Assembly: GCF_965363235.1 (NCBI RefSeq)
Contig: NC_134841.1
Location: 53,837,078 to 53,901,077 of the forward strand
Direction: 5' to 3'
Length of the DNA stretch: 64,000 nt
From: Mytilus galloprovincialis
Lineage: Eukaryota; Mollusca; Bivalvia; Mytilida; Mytilidae
This document shows positions 34,819 through 46,439 of the stretch, in pieces. The translations under genes and the position numbers were made by a program. Positions within the stretch are counted from its first letter, which is position 1. Every line of letters begins with the position of its first letter. The notes under the pieces are model-generated. The model did not search any database. It worked only from the letters and a program-made list of their open reading frames with translations, and was not told the DNA's origin.

Positions 34819-35663
34819 ATATATGTAGGACTCTAAAGTGCGATGGTACTCTAAAGTGCGATGGTCACGCTAAAGTGCGATGGTCTACGCTAAAGTACGA
34901 TGGTGTCTCACGCTAGAGTGCGACGGTTGTTTTTTGCTAATGCGCGATGGTTTATCATGCAATGGACCAAAGGTTAGGGGATTAAAGTGCATGGATTTAA
35001 AAAAAAAATTTTTTTTTTGGCAAAAGCTAGTATACATATCCTAAGGTATAACATATGTGATAGGCTTGGTTATAATTTACCGACAAACTGAAGTGATTGC
35101 TTAAAAATTTAAAAGACCAACCACGTAATAATTACAAAAAAAAAGTCATTTAGGTGTCACAAAATACTGTATGTCCTGTTAAATGAATTTTTCAACAATT
35201 TGGGTACATTGATAGGGACCCTAAGTAGACTGCAACGTAAACAATGATTTTAAGTATCTGTTCGTTTCGAATAGAAGCAGGATACAGGAAACGGGATACC
35301 TCTGCGTATACTATTTTGTATCTATATAGAAATGTTGTTAAAGGACTATGCTGCGCAAGACACAAGTCCTTCTTCCAGCACCCGAAAATAAACACATTTG
35401 TTTTATCCGACTAAGCCCGGTTAGGTTTGAAATTAAGTCAAGCACATTCCGGTTTAAAAGTTGTTAATCAAATATTCATGATGTATCTTCCGGCATGTAC
35501 TTAATTTTTTGGTTTGTATAAACGACTGTTAACGTCATAATCAAACTACGTTTTTACATCTATACTTTCGCGGACCATCGGACTTTAGCGTATGTAAGCA
35601 TCGCACTTTAGCGTGATCATCGTACTTTAGCGTCCCCATCGCACTCTAGAGTCCTACATATAT
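34819..35663. mobile_element. Inverted-repeat element with arrays of CTAAAGTGCGATGGT
   Basis: Ends are ATATATGTAGGACTCTAAAG and the inverse of ATATATGTAGGACTCTAGAG. Next to the left end are six copies of (C/G)CTA(A/G)AGTGCGATGGT; next to the right end are four inverted copies. The interior (35000-35550) has no recognisable protein. Confidence 0.75.
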
Positions 35664-35804
35664 AAAATACGAGTTATATGTTAATAATTCTTATATGATT
35701 TGCATATCTATAAATACTTGAATTGGATTGGTCAATTAGAATTTTTCTCTAAGTTTACACTTCGATAAACCATGTTTCCGAAACTACTTTTGTAAGCTTT
35801 TGAT

Positions 35805-35885
35805 TTCAAATATTTTGGCCACGAGCATCACTGAAGAGACATGTATTGTCGAAATGCGCATCTGGTGCAAGAAAATTGGTACCGT
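35805..35885. repeat. Short dispersed mussel repeat
   Basis: CACGAGCATCACTGAAGAGA, then CATGTATTGTCGAAATGCGC and ATCTGGTGCAAGAAAATTGG. I recognise this text from other mussel sequence; there is only one copy here. Confidence 0.45.
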
Positions 35886-36069
35886 TAATTTTATTGTAAT
35901 CTATTCATGCGCGATACACAAGCTTGCAGTGATCCCGGGATTTTCAGCAAATTGAGATTAAAAAACAATTGCATAACAGTTGTGACTATTCTAGTGCATA
36001 TATAACAAAAAAAAAGAAATAAATTTATTGCACTAAAGCTTCGAAAATGTACAAAAATTAAATTTAATA

Positions 36070-36131
36070 AAATTCCGCGAAATTTCATGAAGGATTTGGC
36101 GAATTTACGTCATGGCAAAACACGACGTCAT
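36070..36131. promoter_or_regulatory. E2F-like and CRE-like cluster before the candidate small gene
   Basis: Within 240 bases of the ATG at 36308 there are CCGCGAAA (about 36076-36083; reverse TTTCGCGG, E2F type), TTTGGCGAA (about 36095-36103), TTACGTCAT (about 36106-36114) and GACGTCAT (about 36124-36131). Clusters like this are typical of S-phase gene promoters; function is inferred. Confidence 0.3.
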
Positions 36132-36307
36132 ACGAATGGAAATTTTCAAGGGAAAGATTATTTCGTTACGTGTACGCTTCAAATTCGGGGTCCGCTAAAG
36201 TAGAGGTACTCCTAAAATTTAATTAAAATGAAGTTTTTGAGGTAGGTGCTATTTCATTTAAGATTCCGTTGTATTTATCGGATATTTATGGTTTTTAGAA
36301 AGTCAAA

Positions 36308-36353
36308 ATGGCGGCGTACTCCTTAGTTACGACTTGCCATTGTGCTTTTGATG
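36308..36353 (+). CDS. Candidate first exon of a small unknown gene
   Basis: ATG in context AAAATGGCG opens MAAYSLVTTCHCAFD plus one base, followed by the donor GTAAAT (phase 1). Upstream lie E2F-like and CRE-like sites (36070-36131). The next candidate exon (37629) fits the phase. Evidence is positional only and no homologue is recognised. Confidence 0.3.
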
Positions 36354-36415
36354 GTAAATATATATAGTAGCCACCAACAAAAACAATGTTTGGCTGAAGA
36401 ATTATAAGGATTATA

Positions 36416-36573
36416 CACATTTTTTCTAGAGGGTATTGATGTGTAAACCGGGACTCTTACTCACAAACTCAACATAAAAGTCCTTCGGAGAGCTTCGGAC
36501 TTTTATTCATTTTGTGAGTTAGTGAGTAAGAGCCCCGGTTTACACATCAATAACCTCTAGAAAAAATGTGTTT
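36416..36573. mobile_element. Compact foldback element, arms about 70 bp
   Basis: ACACATTTTTTCTAGAGG ... AAAAGTCC and its inverse GGACTTTT ... CCTCTAGAAAAAATGTGT, with a loop of about 13 bases (TTCGGAGAGCTTC). It lies within the intron of the candidate small gene. Confidence 0.8.
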
Positions 36574-36582
36574 AAACCTATA

Positions 36583-37187
36583 AGGGCATACGATACAGTT
36601 ACAGGGAAGGTAATGACGTTGTTAACGTAAAATGTTATTTTCGCGACGTCAAACAGTGACTTATCGGGAAAAGATGCAGTTTTCGACTGATTTTAATCAT
36701 TCAAATTGATTTTACTTGAAAACGAGTTCATGGACCCCTCTTTTTTAAAAAGACATTTTGTTTCATTTTGCAGGGAGATTATGTGGACCAAATTTTATAA
36801 AACAGTAAATAGTGCAATTTTTTTAATCTTAATAAATATACGCCAAAAAATTACGTTTTTTTTTCTCAATTCATGACAATTTGATAAATATGACTTATTT
36901 TTTAGTAAAAAAGACATAAATTTTTAGGATACTTATAAAATACAGAAATTACAATTTATTTAACAAAAAACAATTTGTGTTTATCTTTTAAAACAAAAAA
37001 GTATGGATTTCTTTCGAAAGGGAAAATACGGCCAGAAATATACAGAATTTCGACCTCATTTAACTCAAAAAGTAGCACATGAAGGTATATTTTTTATTAC
37101 ATATTTGATTTAATCAGGCAAAAATTAGCCTATATAGAAATTTTCATCAGACTGTAAATACGGGATCAAAACTGTATCGTATGCCCT
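36583..37187. mobile_element. Inverted-repeat element with TA target site
   Basis: Ends are AGGGCATACGATACAGTT and its exact inverse AACTGTATCGTATGCCCT, flanked by TA on both sides (36581-36582, 37188-37189). It is 605 bp with no transposase. An open stretch from 37003 (MDFFRKGKYGQKYTEFRPHL) lies inside and is probably chance. Confidence 0.75.
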
Positions 37188-37433
37188 TAATAAAGAGAGA
37201 CAACTCAAAAATATTTTCAAAAGTCGAACACACCTAAGTGCGATCGATTATTTTTACATTGGATTCTATCAACCAATCAAATTCAAGTAACTGTCTAGAC
37301 AAACAAAACTATGTTCTCATTTTGAATAAGATATTTTTATTCCAATCAAAGGGCACATGAAAAGCAAACTTAATTTATAAAATGATTTTTATAATTGACA
37401 CAATAATGTTGATATAAATCATATAGACCCTAT

Positions 37434-37597
37434 GCAGTGGCGGATCCAAAAGGGGGGGGGGTCCGGGGGGGTTGGAACCCCCCTTTTTTTGGCCGATCAA
37501 TGCATTTGAATGGGAGCATATAGTTGGAAACCCCCCCCCTTTTACTCTGGGTTGGGAAACCCCCCCCCCTTTCAAATTGCTGGATCCGCCACTGCTA
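37434..37597. mobile_element. R-B element, subtype 2
   Basis: CAGTGGCGGATCC ... GGATCCGCCACTG; the core has GGTTGGAACCCCCC and GATCAATGCATTTGAATG, shared with the fragment at 11830-11990 rather than with the 6.7-kb copy. Confidence 0.65.
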
Positions 37598-37628
37598 TGA
37601 ATATGAATATAACCATCTCAGTTTTTAG

Positions 37629-37678
37629 ATGTTAAACCACAGCCAGATCAGAGCTTTACAAGTTTACAACCATGTCAA
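37629..37678 (+). CDS. Candidate second exon of the small unknown gene
   Basis: The acceptor CTCAGTTTTTAG and donor GTAACA frame 50 nt. In phase with exon 1 it reads D-VKPQPDQSFTSLQPCQ. The donor lies only 10 bases before an inverted-repeat element starting at 37689. The alternative frames contain stops or give a short product. Confidence 0.27.
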
Positions 37679-37688
37679 GTAACAGTAA

Positions 37689-37984
37689 GGGAGTTACCAT
37701 TTGATTTTTAGGGGGTGGTGGTGGTGGTTGGGGGGGGGGGGGGGGCTAGGATGAAATTTGAAAAAGACAGAACAGGAGTTTTGAGTTAAAAAAAAAGACA
37801 GGATGAGCAACTTGGCAAAAAAAAAAAGGCAGGATGACAATTTATGTAAAGTCAGTATAAACTAAGAAAATAAAGGCAGAACCGAAAAGAGTGAAAAATG
37901 AAAAGGCAAGACAGTGATTACTTTAAAAAAATGCAGGACTAAATTGTCATCCTCCTCCCCTCCTAAAAATCAAATGGTAGCTCC
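37689..37984. mobile_element. Inverted-repeat element
   Basis: Ends are GGAGTTACCATTTGATTTTT and the inverse of GGAGCTACCATTTGATTTTT. The core is purine-rich with G and A runs. It starts 10 bases after the donor of the candidate exon 2. Confidence 0.7.
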
Positions 37985-38064
37985 ATAAATAGTTTTTTTA
38001 ACAGCTTGTGATTGGGTAAACAAACAATGTTTTATTTTTTTTTTATTTTTTTTTTTCAGACAAG

Positions 38065-38211
38065 AAAACAGGCATATCTGCTGTTGGAATTTCTTTAGCA
38101 AAGAACGCCCAAGGATTGCTGAATAGAAATGAGGCTCAGAAACCAAGAAAGAAGGGAATGGAATCGTTCCTCCAGTACTACAGCAAGAAACTAATACTAA
38201 TATCTAATAAA
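38065..38211 (+). CDS. Candidate terminal exon with PCNA-binding-like motif
   Basis: Behind a long T tract there are two possible acceptors, AG at 38058-38059 and at 38063-38064. Only the second keeps the phase of exon 2, giving KTGISAVGISLAKNAQGLLN and then RNEAQKPRKKGMESFLQYYS. KKGMESFL resembles a PIP box (Q/K-x-x-M-x-x-F-L). AATAAA lies at 38206-38211, but the frame has no stop before it and runs on into a minisatellite to 38484. The 3' end is therefore unresolved: the gene may be broken, or the last exon may be spliced differently. Confidence 0.3.
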
Positions 38212-38289
38212 GTATTATTGTGTAAAAAATATTTGTGGAATAATTGTCTTTGTTGTATGGCAAGCCGTTTTGCTATTTATTCCAGCTTC

Positions 38290-38506
38290 AAGATATCTCA
38301 AAAACTTTATAAGATATCTCATATACTTTGTAAGATATCTCATATACTTTGTAAGATATCTCATATACTTTGTAAGATATCTCATATACTTTGTAAGATA
38401 TCTTATATAATTTTCTTTATAAGGTATCCCATAAATTATAACTATATGAGATATCTTATAAACTATATAAGATATCTTAAATAAACTTTATAAGATATCT
38501 TATAAA
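38290..38506. repeat. 21-bp minisatellite AAGATATCTCATATACTTTGT
   Basis: About ten units, the middle four nearly identical, the outer ones diverged and in part palindromic (AAGATATCTTATA). Confidence 0.75.
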
Positions 38507-38600
38507 CCAGTGGCGGATCCAGAAATTTTCAAAAGTGGGGGCCCACTGACTGCTTAAGAGGGGCCCGCTCTTGTCATGCTTCAGTGATATAATCAACCAA
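38507..38600. mobile_element. R-B element, one end only
   Basis: CCAGTGGCGGATCCAGAAAT followed by GGGGCCCACTGACTGC and ATAATCAACCAAAT; the other end is missing. It sits directly after the 21-bp minisatellite. Confidence 0.55.
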
Positions 38601-41197
38601 ATATAATGTTGTGTCATTTTATAATACATGTATGCGTTTTCAATGTATTTTTTAGTTGTGTACTTGAATAGACGAAGTGCATCTAAGTCTTTGCCATTAA
38701 AAACTTTTAAATTCCGTGTTTTGAAGATGCAAACTTTGGCTACACCGAGGGAAAAAAATAGAAAGTAAACAATAACTTGTGAACGTTTCAAAAACCCAAG
38801 CCTAGTAAAAATAACTGTTCATAATCAATGGAAATACCCATATCTGAGGAAATAAAATATGTTGTTGTTGTTGTTGGTGGGTAATTGATAAAAATGTTGT
38901 GTAATATGTCTTTCGGGTAATCATGAAGTGGTTTGAACTTTTAACAATGTACAACCAGTTGACTAAGATTTTCTATACCCTGGCCGCAAGTTAATAGTTC
39001 TTTCCACTCTTCAGGAATACATCGTATGATTTTTTCGAAAGCTGTATTTATTTGGTGTTTGTATCCGACGCGCTAAACCACTCGACCAGGGATTTCGTTA
39101 CCATAAATTACTTAAAACCTTTACTATTTTTTTCCATAGATATACAGATTTAGTTTTGAAGTTTGGTTGTACCTGTAGAAAACTTATTTCGAACGTGAAT
39201 CTCATTTTTACGGAGACGTTGTTAACCGTGCCTGGAAATTTCCGTAAGGTCAGTCAATTTAATAATGACGTCAGTATTACTACCAATATATAATAAAATA
39301 TGTTCGGTATACAAAGAAATATTTTCAGTGACCATGGTAAAATTAAAAATTAAATTATTATTAATAAATTATTTGCGTTATGAAATGATTGAAATTCAAA
39401 AGATGCAGTAGGTGGGTCTATACAAAAAATAATTATCTGAATTAAAAAAACAGTATCAATCAACTGAAATAAATTACATTAGTACGTGGAAACTTGTAAA
39501 TTATTTAATTTACAAACGAAAGTGTTCCACGTCGATTCATTTAATACTAACTGAACAGAAGTTTAAATGATTTAAACATTTCTCTACTGAAAGGATGATG
39601 TGGTTGCTACGAACGCTTTACTTAACCAGAGGCGAAAAGGGATATTTAAAAGTAAAATCAACCTTTCATTTTAATAAGACTCAATCACCGATTTCTAATA
39701 AAATATCTAAAAATTTAATTGTGGGCTATCTGATTTGACACCTTTAGTCCCTTTTAAATCTTACCCCACGTCACAGTTTACTTTAGAAATTAGTTAAGCG
39801 AAACTATGTAGATAATGTGAATATATTATCGTTCTTTGTTGTCAAAACACTCTCCTCTCTTACCAACCACGGAAAACTCATCTCACGGTAGGTTGTATAA
39901 AACACTGTTTTCCATTAAATTATAATATTGATTGATAAGATAATACATTAATTATTGCAAAATTGATATGTGAAATACATAAAAATTGAAATCTGAGCAG
40001 TTATTTCAATCGTATTTTTATGTAATTGTCTGTCAGATATCAATGAAAAATGGTTTAATAAACGGGTCAAATGAAATTTAAATAGACAAACTTTACGATT
40101 CTACACAACGACAGTTAAAATAAGATATGTCAATAGTATATCGGGCTTCTTAAATGTATTTCGAATTCAAGATATCCATATTTGCCCATGGAGGCTTTTT
40201 TTATATTCGAACAGTTGTAGTTTTTCTTTTATTCACATATTTGTTTCCTTTTAAATCATAATATTTAGTCTGAGTTAGTTCGCTGAAGAGCTCGAATTCT
40301 CACAGTCCAGTGCATTTTGAATTACATACGTTTGGAGATCTTTGAAGCATTTTGTAAATAGATAGTAGAACCACACATTTTTGGCTTCCATAGTTGTCGC
40401 ATTTAACTACATCACTTGGAAAAATATTAGGCAGATTTGACAATATGCTCAGTTATTCCTTTCTAAAATTCCATCAATAACAACAACAAAAATACAATAT
40501 TTGTCGCCTTTAAAAACCATGTTTATAAATAAGGTACAGCTTCACAAACAGCCAGAACAAAAGTCGATTAAAATGGGGTTCAGACGAAAAATGATGAATA
40601 GTTTTGGGCATTCAAGTCTGCACATGCTTTTAAACAATGATTTTCGGAGACTTTTGTTCTTTTAGTGATTTGAGTAGGTGTGAAGCATACGTCTAGTTTA
40701 TACGCATGCAGTAAAAATGTTGCCCATTTGATATACAACAATCAAAGTACTGAAGAACTGAACATCAAATGACCGCAAGTTCTGGTTGATGGTCTCTATA
40801 CCTGAAAGTTAGGTTGACGTACATAGATATATTTTTTTCTATGACAAGTTCCTGTGTGGATGATGAATAAATGACGGGGAATTTAACGTCATCGTGATGA
40901 TTTGTTACTGATATATATATTTCTAACGACATTTGACTTGTTTGTTCTAGCGTTACTTATGGATATTTGTATTATAAGCTGGTACTTTTTATTTATGAGT
41001 TATTTTATACATGTGTATCAGAAGTATCTTCAGTGAATCTTCGTGTTATGTTTTTGAATGGACGGTGGGTTAAGGATTAAATATCTCCACAGTTGCATAT
41101 AATCCGAGTCTACTCTATGAAATAATAATATTGAAGTCCCAGATATAACTAAGGACATTTTTCACAAGTGATAATCATCTATTTTTATAATTATAAA
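38600..41197. other. AT-rich intergenic stretch
   Basis: No repeat family shared within the window, no RNA gene and no convincing exon is seen. Open frames are short and lack domain signals. Confidence 0.4.
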
Positions 41198-41287
41198 CAC
41201 TGGTGTTAAACTTTTCATCGTCATTGCAGTTACGACGATCCCAACATGGCGGAGCATTAAACAAGTAAATCGTCTTCTTCTAATTTC
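41198..41287. repeat. Left partner of a distant inverted pair
   Basis: CACTGGTG ... TTACGACGATC, ACATGGCGGAGCATTAAACA and AGTAAATCGTCTTCTTCTAA, inverse of 45679-45767. Confidence 0.6.
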
Positions 41288-41557
41288 TCCGTGTACACGC
41301 GTTGTTTTCAAGAATACATCAGCAGCTAGGTTGATATTTACGGTATTGTTGTATGTTTGTTTGTTTGGGGCCTTTGTTACCGAAATAATAGCCATAGAAT
41401 ATTTACGGAAGATCGGCGTAACTCCAAAAGAAGATCATAGTAACTTGTAGACAAATAACTTGAAAGATAATCGTTACTGTATAAAATATATCTATGAGCA
41501 TAGTAACAGATTTTACCAGTACCCTCTGTTAACGGAATATTTAATAATAAATGGGGA

Positions 41558-41900
41558 ATGTATCCATGGGACACAGATCGAGGATGCCTCTGTTTGCATA
41601 AACCGTTATAAAGGAACATAAAATCAAGAACAATGAAAGTGATACTGCCCAAATTTGTTCCTGATTTGAGGTTTGTGGTAATAAGCATTTTAATTCACAC
41701 CATTTGATTGAGGCAAACTTAAGTAAGTGAAAGGAAACAAAAAATTCAGCCTTTTTCCAGTTGGAAAGGGGCATAACTGTAAAACAGTATGAGTGATTTG
41801 CCTTTAAAATTCAAAACTTCATCTGCCATATGTAGTATTAAGCATTGTGTTTCAGTTTCATTGCATTTGGTCACAGCAAACTAAAGTAAGAAAACTAAAA
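41558..41900. repeat. R-E repeat
   Basis: ATGGGACACAGATCGAGGAT, GTGATACTGCCCAAATTTGT, TTGAGGCAAACTTAAGTAAG and a second unit beginning AAAGGGGCATAACTGTAAAA. Confidence 0.6.
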
Positions 41901-43186
41901 CGTAAAATTCAGCATTTTTTTATTTGTATATATATATGTTGCCTAAATATAATTGCTTACATCCACTTCATATTTGATCGCCGGTGGATAGTTGCCTCAT
42001 TAGTAGTCATACATCTCTTCGTTATTTATACCATTCAGCTGACTTTTAAACTCCTGAACTGATTCCCGAACACGCATGACATATTGTCACTGGGCGTTAA
42101 AAATTAGCAACAAACAATTAATCAATAAATCAATTCAAACTTGTGTTGAATAATAAGAAAAAACATTTGATATTTATTGATTTATTGGGGCTGGTAAGAG
42201 CTGAAAAATATGCATAATTAGCGACAGATTAAAAGAGTTGATAATGTCCTCATCCATTCCCCATCCTTCATCTATAAATTTAAACTGACAACCACGGCAC
42301 GTAATCAGTGCACGGAATAGCCCAACTTAGTGATAAAAGTTGCGTTAAAAAACAATCAATCAAAATCCATTCCCTGGAATATCAAATAGCCGACCCTTAA
42401 CTGTTATTGTTTAAACAATATTTTATTCAAATAAATTGAATTGGATTGGGCAACAGGCATAGCCTATGTAAGCCCTCTCCACAAAACAAGGTACAATATA
42501 TTACATTCAAACAAAGCAACACATACACAAACATAAAGACAAAACAGAATTAATTTTTCAAAAATACCTCTTAGCTGACTGGAATGATATTTCAAATAGT
42601 TAACTCTGATCAAAAGTATGACTATTTTAAAATGCTTCAAATGTTAACTCAGAAAAATTATGAAAAAATAAATTATGAAAAAAAAGTTTTAGTATTCTAG
42701 GTTATATACTCCAACATTGATTTAGAGGTCTCACATTAAATTAAATGGTCTCCAGTCAGCTATCTAAAATAATAAATTTAATAACTCATTTTTAAAACAA
42801 CATGTTTGATATCATGTACTTATTTTTACTAAATTATTGCACCTGAAGAAAAACGACAACGAGTAGTAACCATATTGATACATTAAAGAATTATAATAAT
42901 ATAAAAAGAATTTGGAATGTTAATAATAAAAGAAAAAAAAAATAGATTTAAGAAATTAAAGATATACAAATTGAATATATGAATGATATAGAAATAAAGG
43001 TGCATTTAATAGCTTTTTAGCTTTAATAATATTAATTCCAATGTACTGTCGTTTCATTATACTTTTGTTTCAATTTTAATTATTTTTCAGCTGGTTCGGG
43101 TCTAAGAGCTTAATATAATATAAAGTACAGACATACAAAGTAAAAGTTAATTTTTAATTTGGTTTTGGACTATAAAATACATTTCA

Positions 43187-44785
43187 TTATACAAATCTCT
43201 CTGAATTTTTTATATATTCATGAACAGCCTTAACTATCTGCACATTGTCTTCAATACTCATAGATTGATCACCAAATAGTATCAAGTTTAAATCAATATC
43301 AACTCCATAAGCAGACAGTTTATCAAGGAGTGTGATCCTGTTAATATTGTATGATGGACAATCAAAAAAATAATGTTGGTTGTCTTCACATTTATATAAA
43401 CATTTAGGACAGGAAGGTTCTTCTGTCAAAAAATCATGAAACAAGTGAGAATTTAAATTACTTGCTTCGTTTCGTAATTGACAATGAATAATATTAAATT
43501 TTCTTATACCTGAACAAAAATATTTAGGAGGAATTTCTGGTTTATATATCTTATCAAGTACAGATTTGAACTGGTTAATCGACAAAGCATTTTTAGCATT
43601 AGTATCTAATTCATTCCAGAGTTTAACAACAGATGGTATGAAACTTTTATAATATGAAACTGTTCTGCACCTTGGGATGGTATAATTCTGAGAGTCTCTC
43701 CTAAGATTGTAATCATTCGATGTGAGAAAACAAGGTTCTAATAAATCATGTATCTTGGAGAAAATCCATTTTTTATTTTATAAAATGTAGTAAGTTTATG
43801 CTTCTTCCTTCTGTCTGATAATTTTTCAAGACCTATTTCAGTGTATAATTTTTTAAGAGAAGTTGTACGTCGGAGACCAGTAATAATACGAGCAGCTTCA
43901 ATTTGAACACTTTCTAATAAGTTCGCTTCTTGTAAAGTACAATTATCCCATATAATGTTTGCATATTCTAGAATAGGGCGAATAAATGCTGTATAAATTG
44001 TAGTAAGTACATTTCGATCTAAACTATATTTTACTTGTCTTAATAAATGTAATCTAGAACATGCTTTTTTTATAAATTGCATTTATATGTAATTTCCAAT
44101 TAGCCTTACTCTCAAAGTTGAGACCTAGGTGACAGTGACTTTTAACTTCTTTTATTTGGTCCCCTTCAATGCCAAAGTATAAAGGGGGAGGATTGATATC
44201 TTTTCTAGAAAATAAAAGGGTTTCTGTTTTGGAGGGATTAAAGGTTACAGCCCAGTTTTCAGCCCATGTTTTAATTCTCCCAAGATCATCAGTCAAAGAC
44301 ATAGAAACAGTATCATAGTCATCATCAATAATGGCATATAAAGAGGTGTCATCTGCAAATAATCTAATATGATTACTCATATTTTCCACTATATCATTAA
44401 TATAAGTTAAAAAAAGGAATGGACCCAGTACCGAGCCTTGGGGTACCCTAGCACTGGTACCTTTTTGAGATGAATAAAACCCATCCAAAACAACTTTCTG
44501 GCATCTGTCACCTAGGTAATCTCCAATCCAATCAATTAAATTACTATGGATACCAAAAACTTTCAATTTATATAGTAAACCATCATGCCAAACTTTGTCA
44601 AAAGCTTTGGAAATATCGCAAAAAATAAAGCGAATATCTTTTCCTTGATCAAGACTGGAAATAATAGTATTATATATTTCTGCTAGTTGATTTACTGTAC
44701 TATCACCTGGTTGAAAACCAGATTGAAATTTACATAATAAATTGTAATCTTTCATGTAATTGTTATTGTCCATGTTGTTTTATAT
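43187..44785 (-). mobile_element. Non-LTR retrotransposon, reverse transcriptase with two frameshifts
   Basis: 44773-44054 carries RT motifs (KFQSGFQPGDSTVNQ, FCDISKAFDKVW, VPQGSVLGPFLF, LFADDTSLY). 44082-43738, in another frame, carries the connection region (RPILEYANIIWDN), and 43585-43187 returns to the first frame with the C-terminal zinc motif (CPKCLYKCEDNQHYFFDC). The plan matches the element at 2719-4310 but the sequence differs clearly, so it is a second subfamily. The 3' UTR may extend to about 42410, where the minus strand ends CAATCCAATTCAATTTATTT with AATAAA. Confidence 0.85.
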
Positions 44786-45678
44786 TTATCCAGCTTATCG
44801 TTCTACAGGGATGTCCATCTAAGAATTTCATACCATAAAATCGTTTATAACACAGCTCACATTCTAATTATCGACTCCTAGTTATCGACTCCTAGTTAAC
44901 GATGGACAGTTAGTGCGTGAATTTTTCTTACTACCTGATTGGAAGATATTACGAGACATGAATAATCAAAGTTTATTGATTGGTTAGGACAATCCAAACC
45001 TAGTAAATGTCCTTCAATCCCGTAGAGTATCGGATTTGTCCTCTCTGTTTTTAGCAATTAGATTTTGCCTGGTCATTAATCATGCATATTCATGATATTG
45101 GTACACAGGTAACTTTTATCTATAAATAGTCGAATCTTCTGGAGTTTCGTAAACAACAACGTTAAATGATATACACTACTCCATAACGTGTGACCTCACG
45201 TGTGTGGTAAAATTTGTTGATTGATGCACGTGGTTATTCTAGTAAATGAATTAATCTACAAAGTGAGAGCACTTTCCATTTTCCTCAGCTAAGAGTCGAC
45301 TAGCCCTTTTTGAAAGGCTAATGCTTGTATATCTACATTCATTAATTTATTTATGTCAGCCATGTTTGTTATGAGCCTCCAGAAGATCTACACTATGCAA
45401 AAAAGCCCAGCTAAGATCAAACCACAAAGCACTAATGGCATGCATAACATTTTCTAGGTCTGTATTAGATTGGAAAATTGAGTTAGAGAATTTTCCTGTC
45501 TTATGTGGTTTGGCAGCTAGTTCAATAATTGTGCAGCACTAAAACGAAATGATTTTAACCCATATGTTGTAGTTTTAACTCTCGGTATATCAGCTCTATC
45601 CTTAGATCTAAAATTATAAAGTCTTGAACACAGTAGAAAATATCGCTAATTAAGACATTAAACAACACTGGTTCAAGA

Positions 45679-45767
45679 AATTAGAAGAAGTCGATTTTAC
45701 TTGTTTTTGGCTCCGCCATGTTTAGATCGTCGTAACTTCAATTACGATTATCAGTTTGTCACCAGTG
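45679..45767. repeat. Right partner of the distant inverted pair
   Basis: TTAGAAGAAGTCGATTTTAC, GGCTCCGCCATGTTTAGATC and GTCGTAAC ... CACCAGTG; inverse of 41198-41287 with scattered mismatches. The reverse transcriptase remnant lies between the two. Confidence 0.6.
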
Positions 45768-46439
45768 GTAACGTAGGCTATGTAAATGGACGAAGTGCAT
45801 GAGTTCTTTGGTTACATTTTTACGTGTAGATGGGTCATTATCAAAAAAACATGCTAAACTATGTTAGTGGGTCTTTTTAAGTCACAGACATGAAAATATA
45901 TCAAAATAACACTTGCATATGTTAGATATGAATGTTTTGAGATACACAATATACAGTTTACAGTATGAAATGTTATAAAAACATCCTTTGTGTTTTCTTA
46001 AATCCTTGGTGATAGCCAGAATTAACTGGGTTTTTTTTTACTATAAATCCTTTCAGCTGACTTGAAATTATTATTATCCATATAATTTGTTATTATGATT
46101 TATCACTTTTTATTGCATTTTGATACATACAAACATTTTTTAATAATTTAGGAGGTGTATGTTGGTTTTATAATAAAATATTTTCACCAAAAGGAAATGT
46201 TACATTTTTTATGTCAATGGTGTAACCAAAGGACAAATTAGTAGGACTAGAACACACCCGCGAAATCGCGGGCATCCAGAGCGTAGTTTAAAGTATGTAA
46301 AGTGTTGTTGGAAGAATTTTGTAAAATATTGAATGACTGGAGAATTTCAGCAAAAGTATCATAAGTCATGTATAGGTTATTTGTGACAGGAAAATGCTTT
46401 TTTTTTTTTTATCCCTCCTCCTTTATTTCCAAAATTCCC

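Noticed and set aside
37003..37084. ATG-initiated stretch MDFFRKGKYGQKYTEFRPHL with a following GT donor
   Set aside because: It lies wholly inside the inverted-repeat element 36583-37187, so it is not an exon of the candidate gene; it is short and probably chance.
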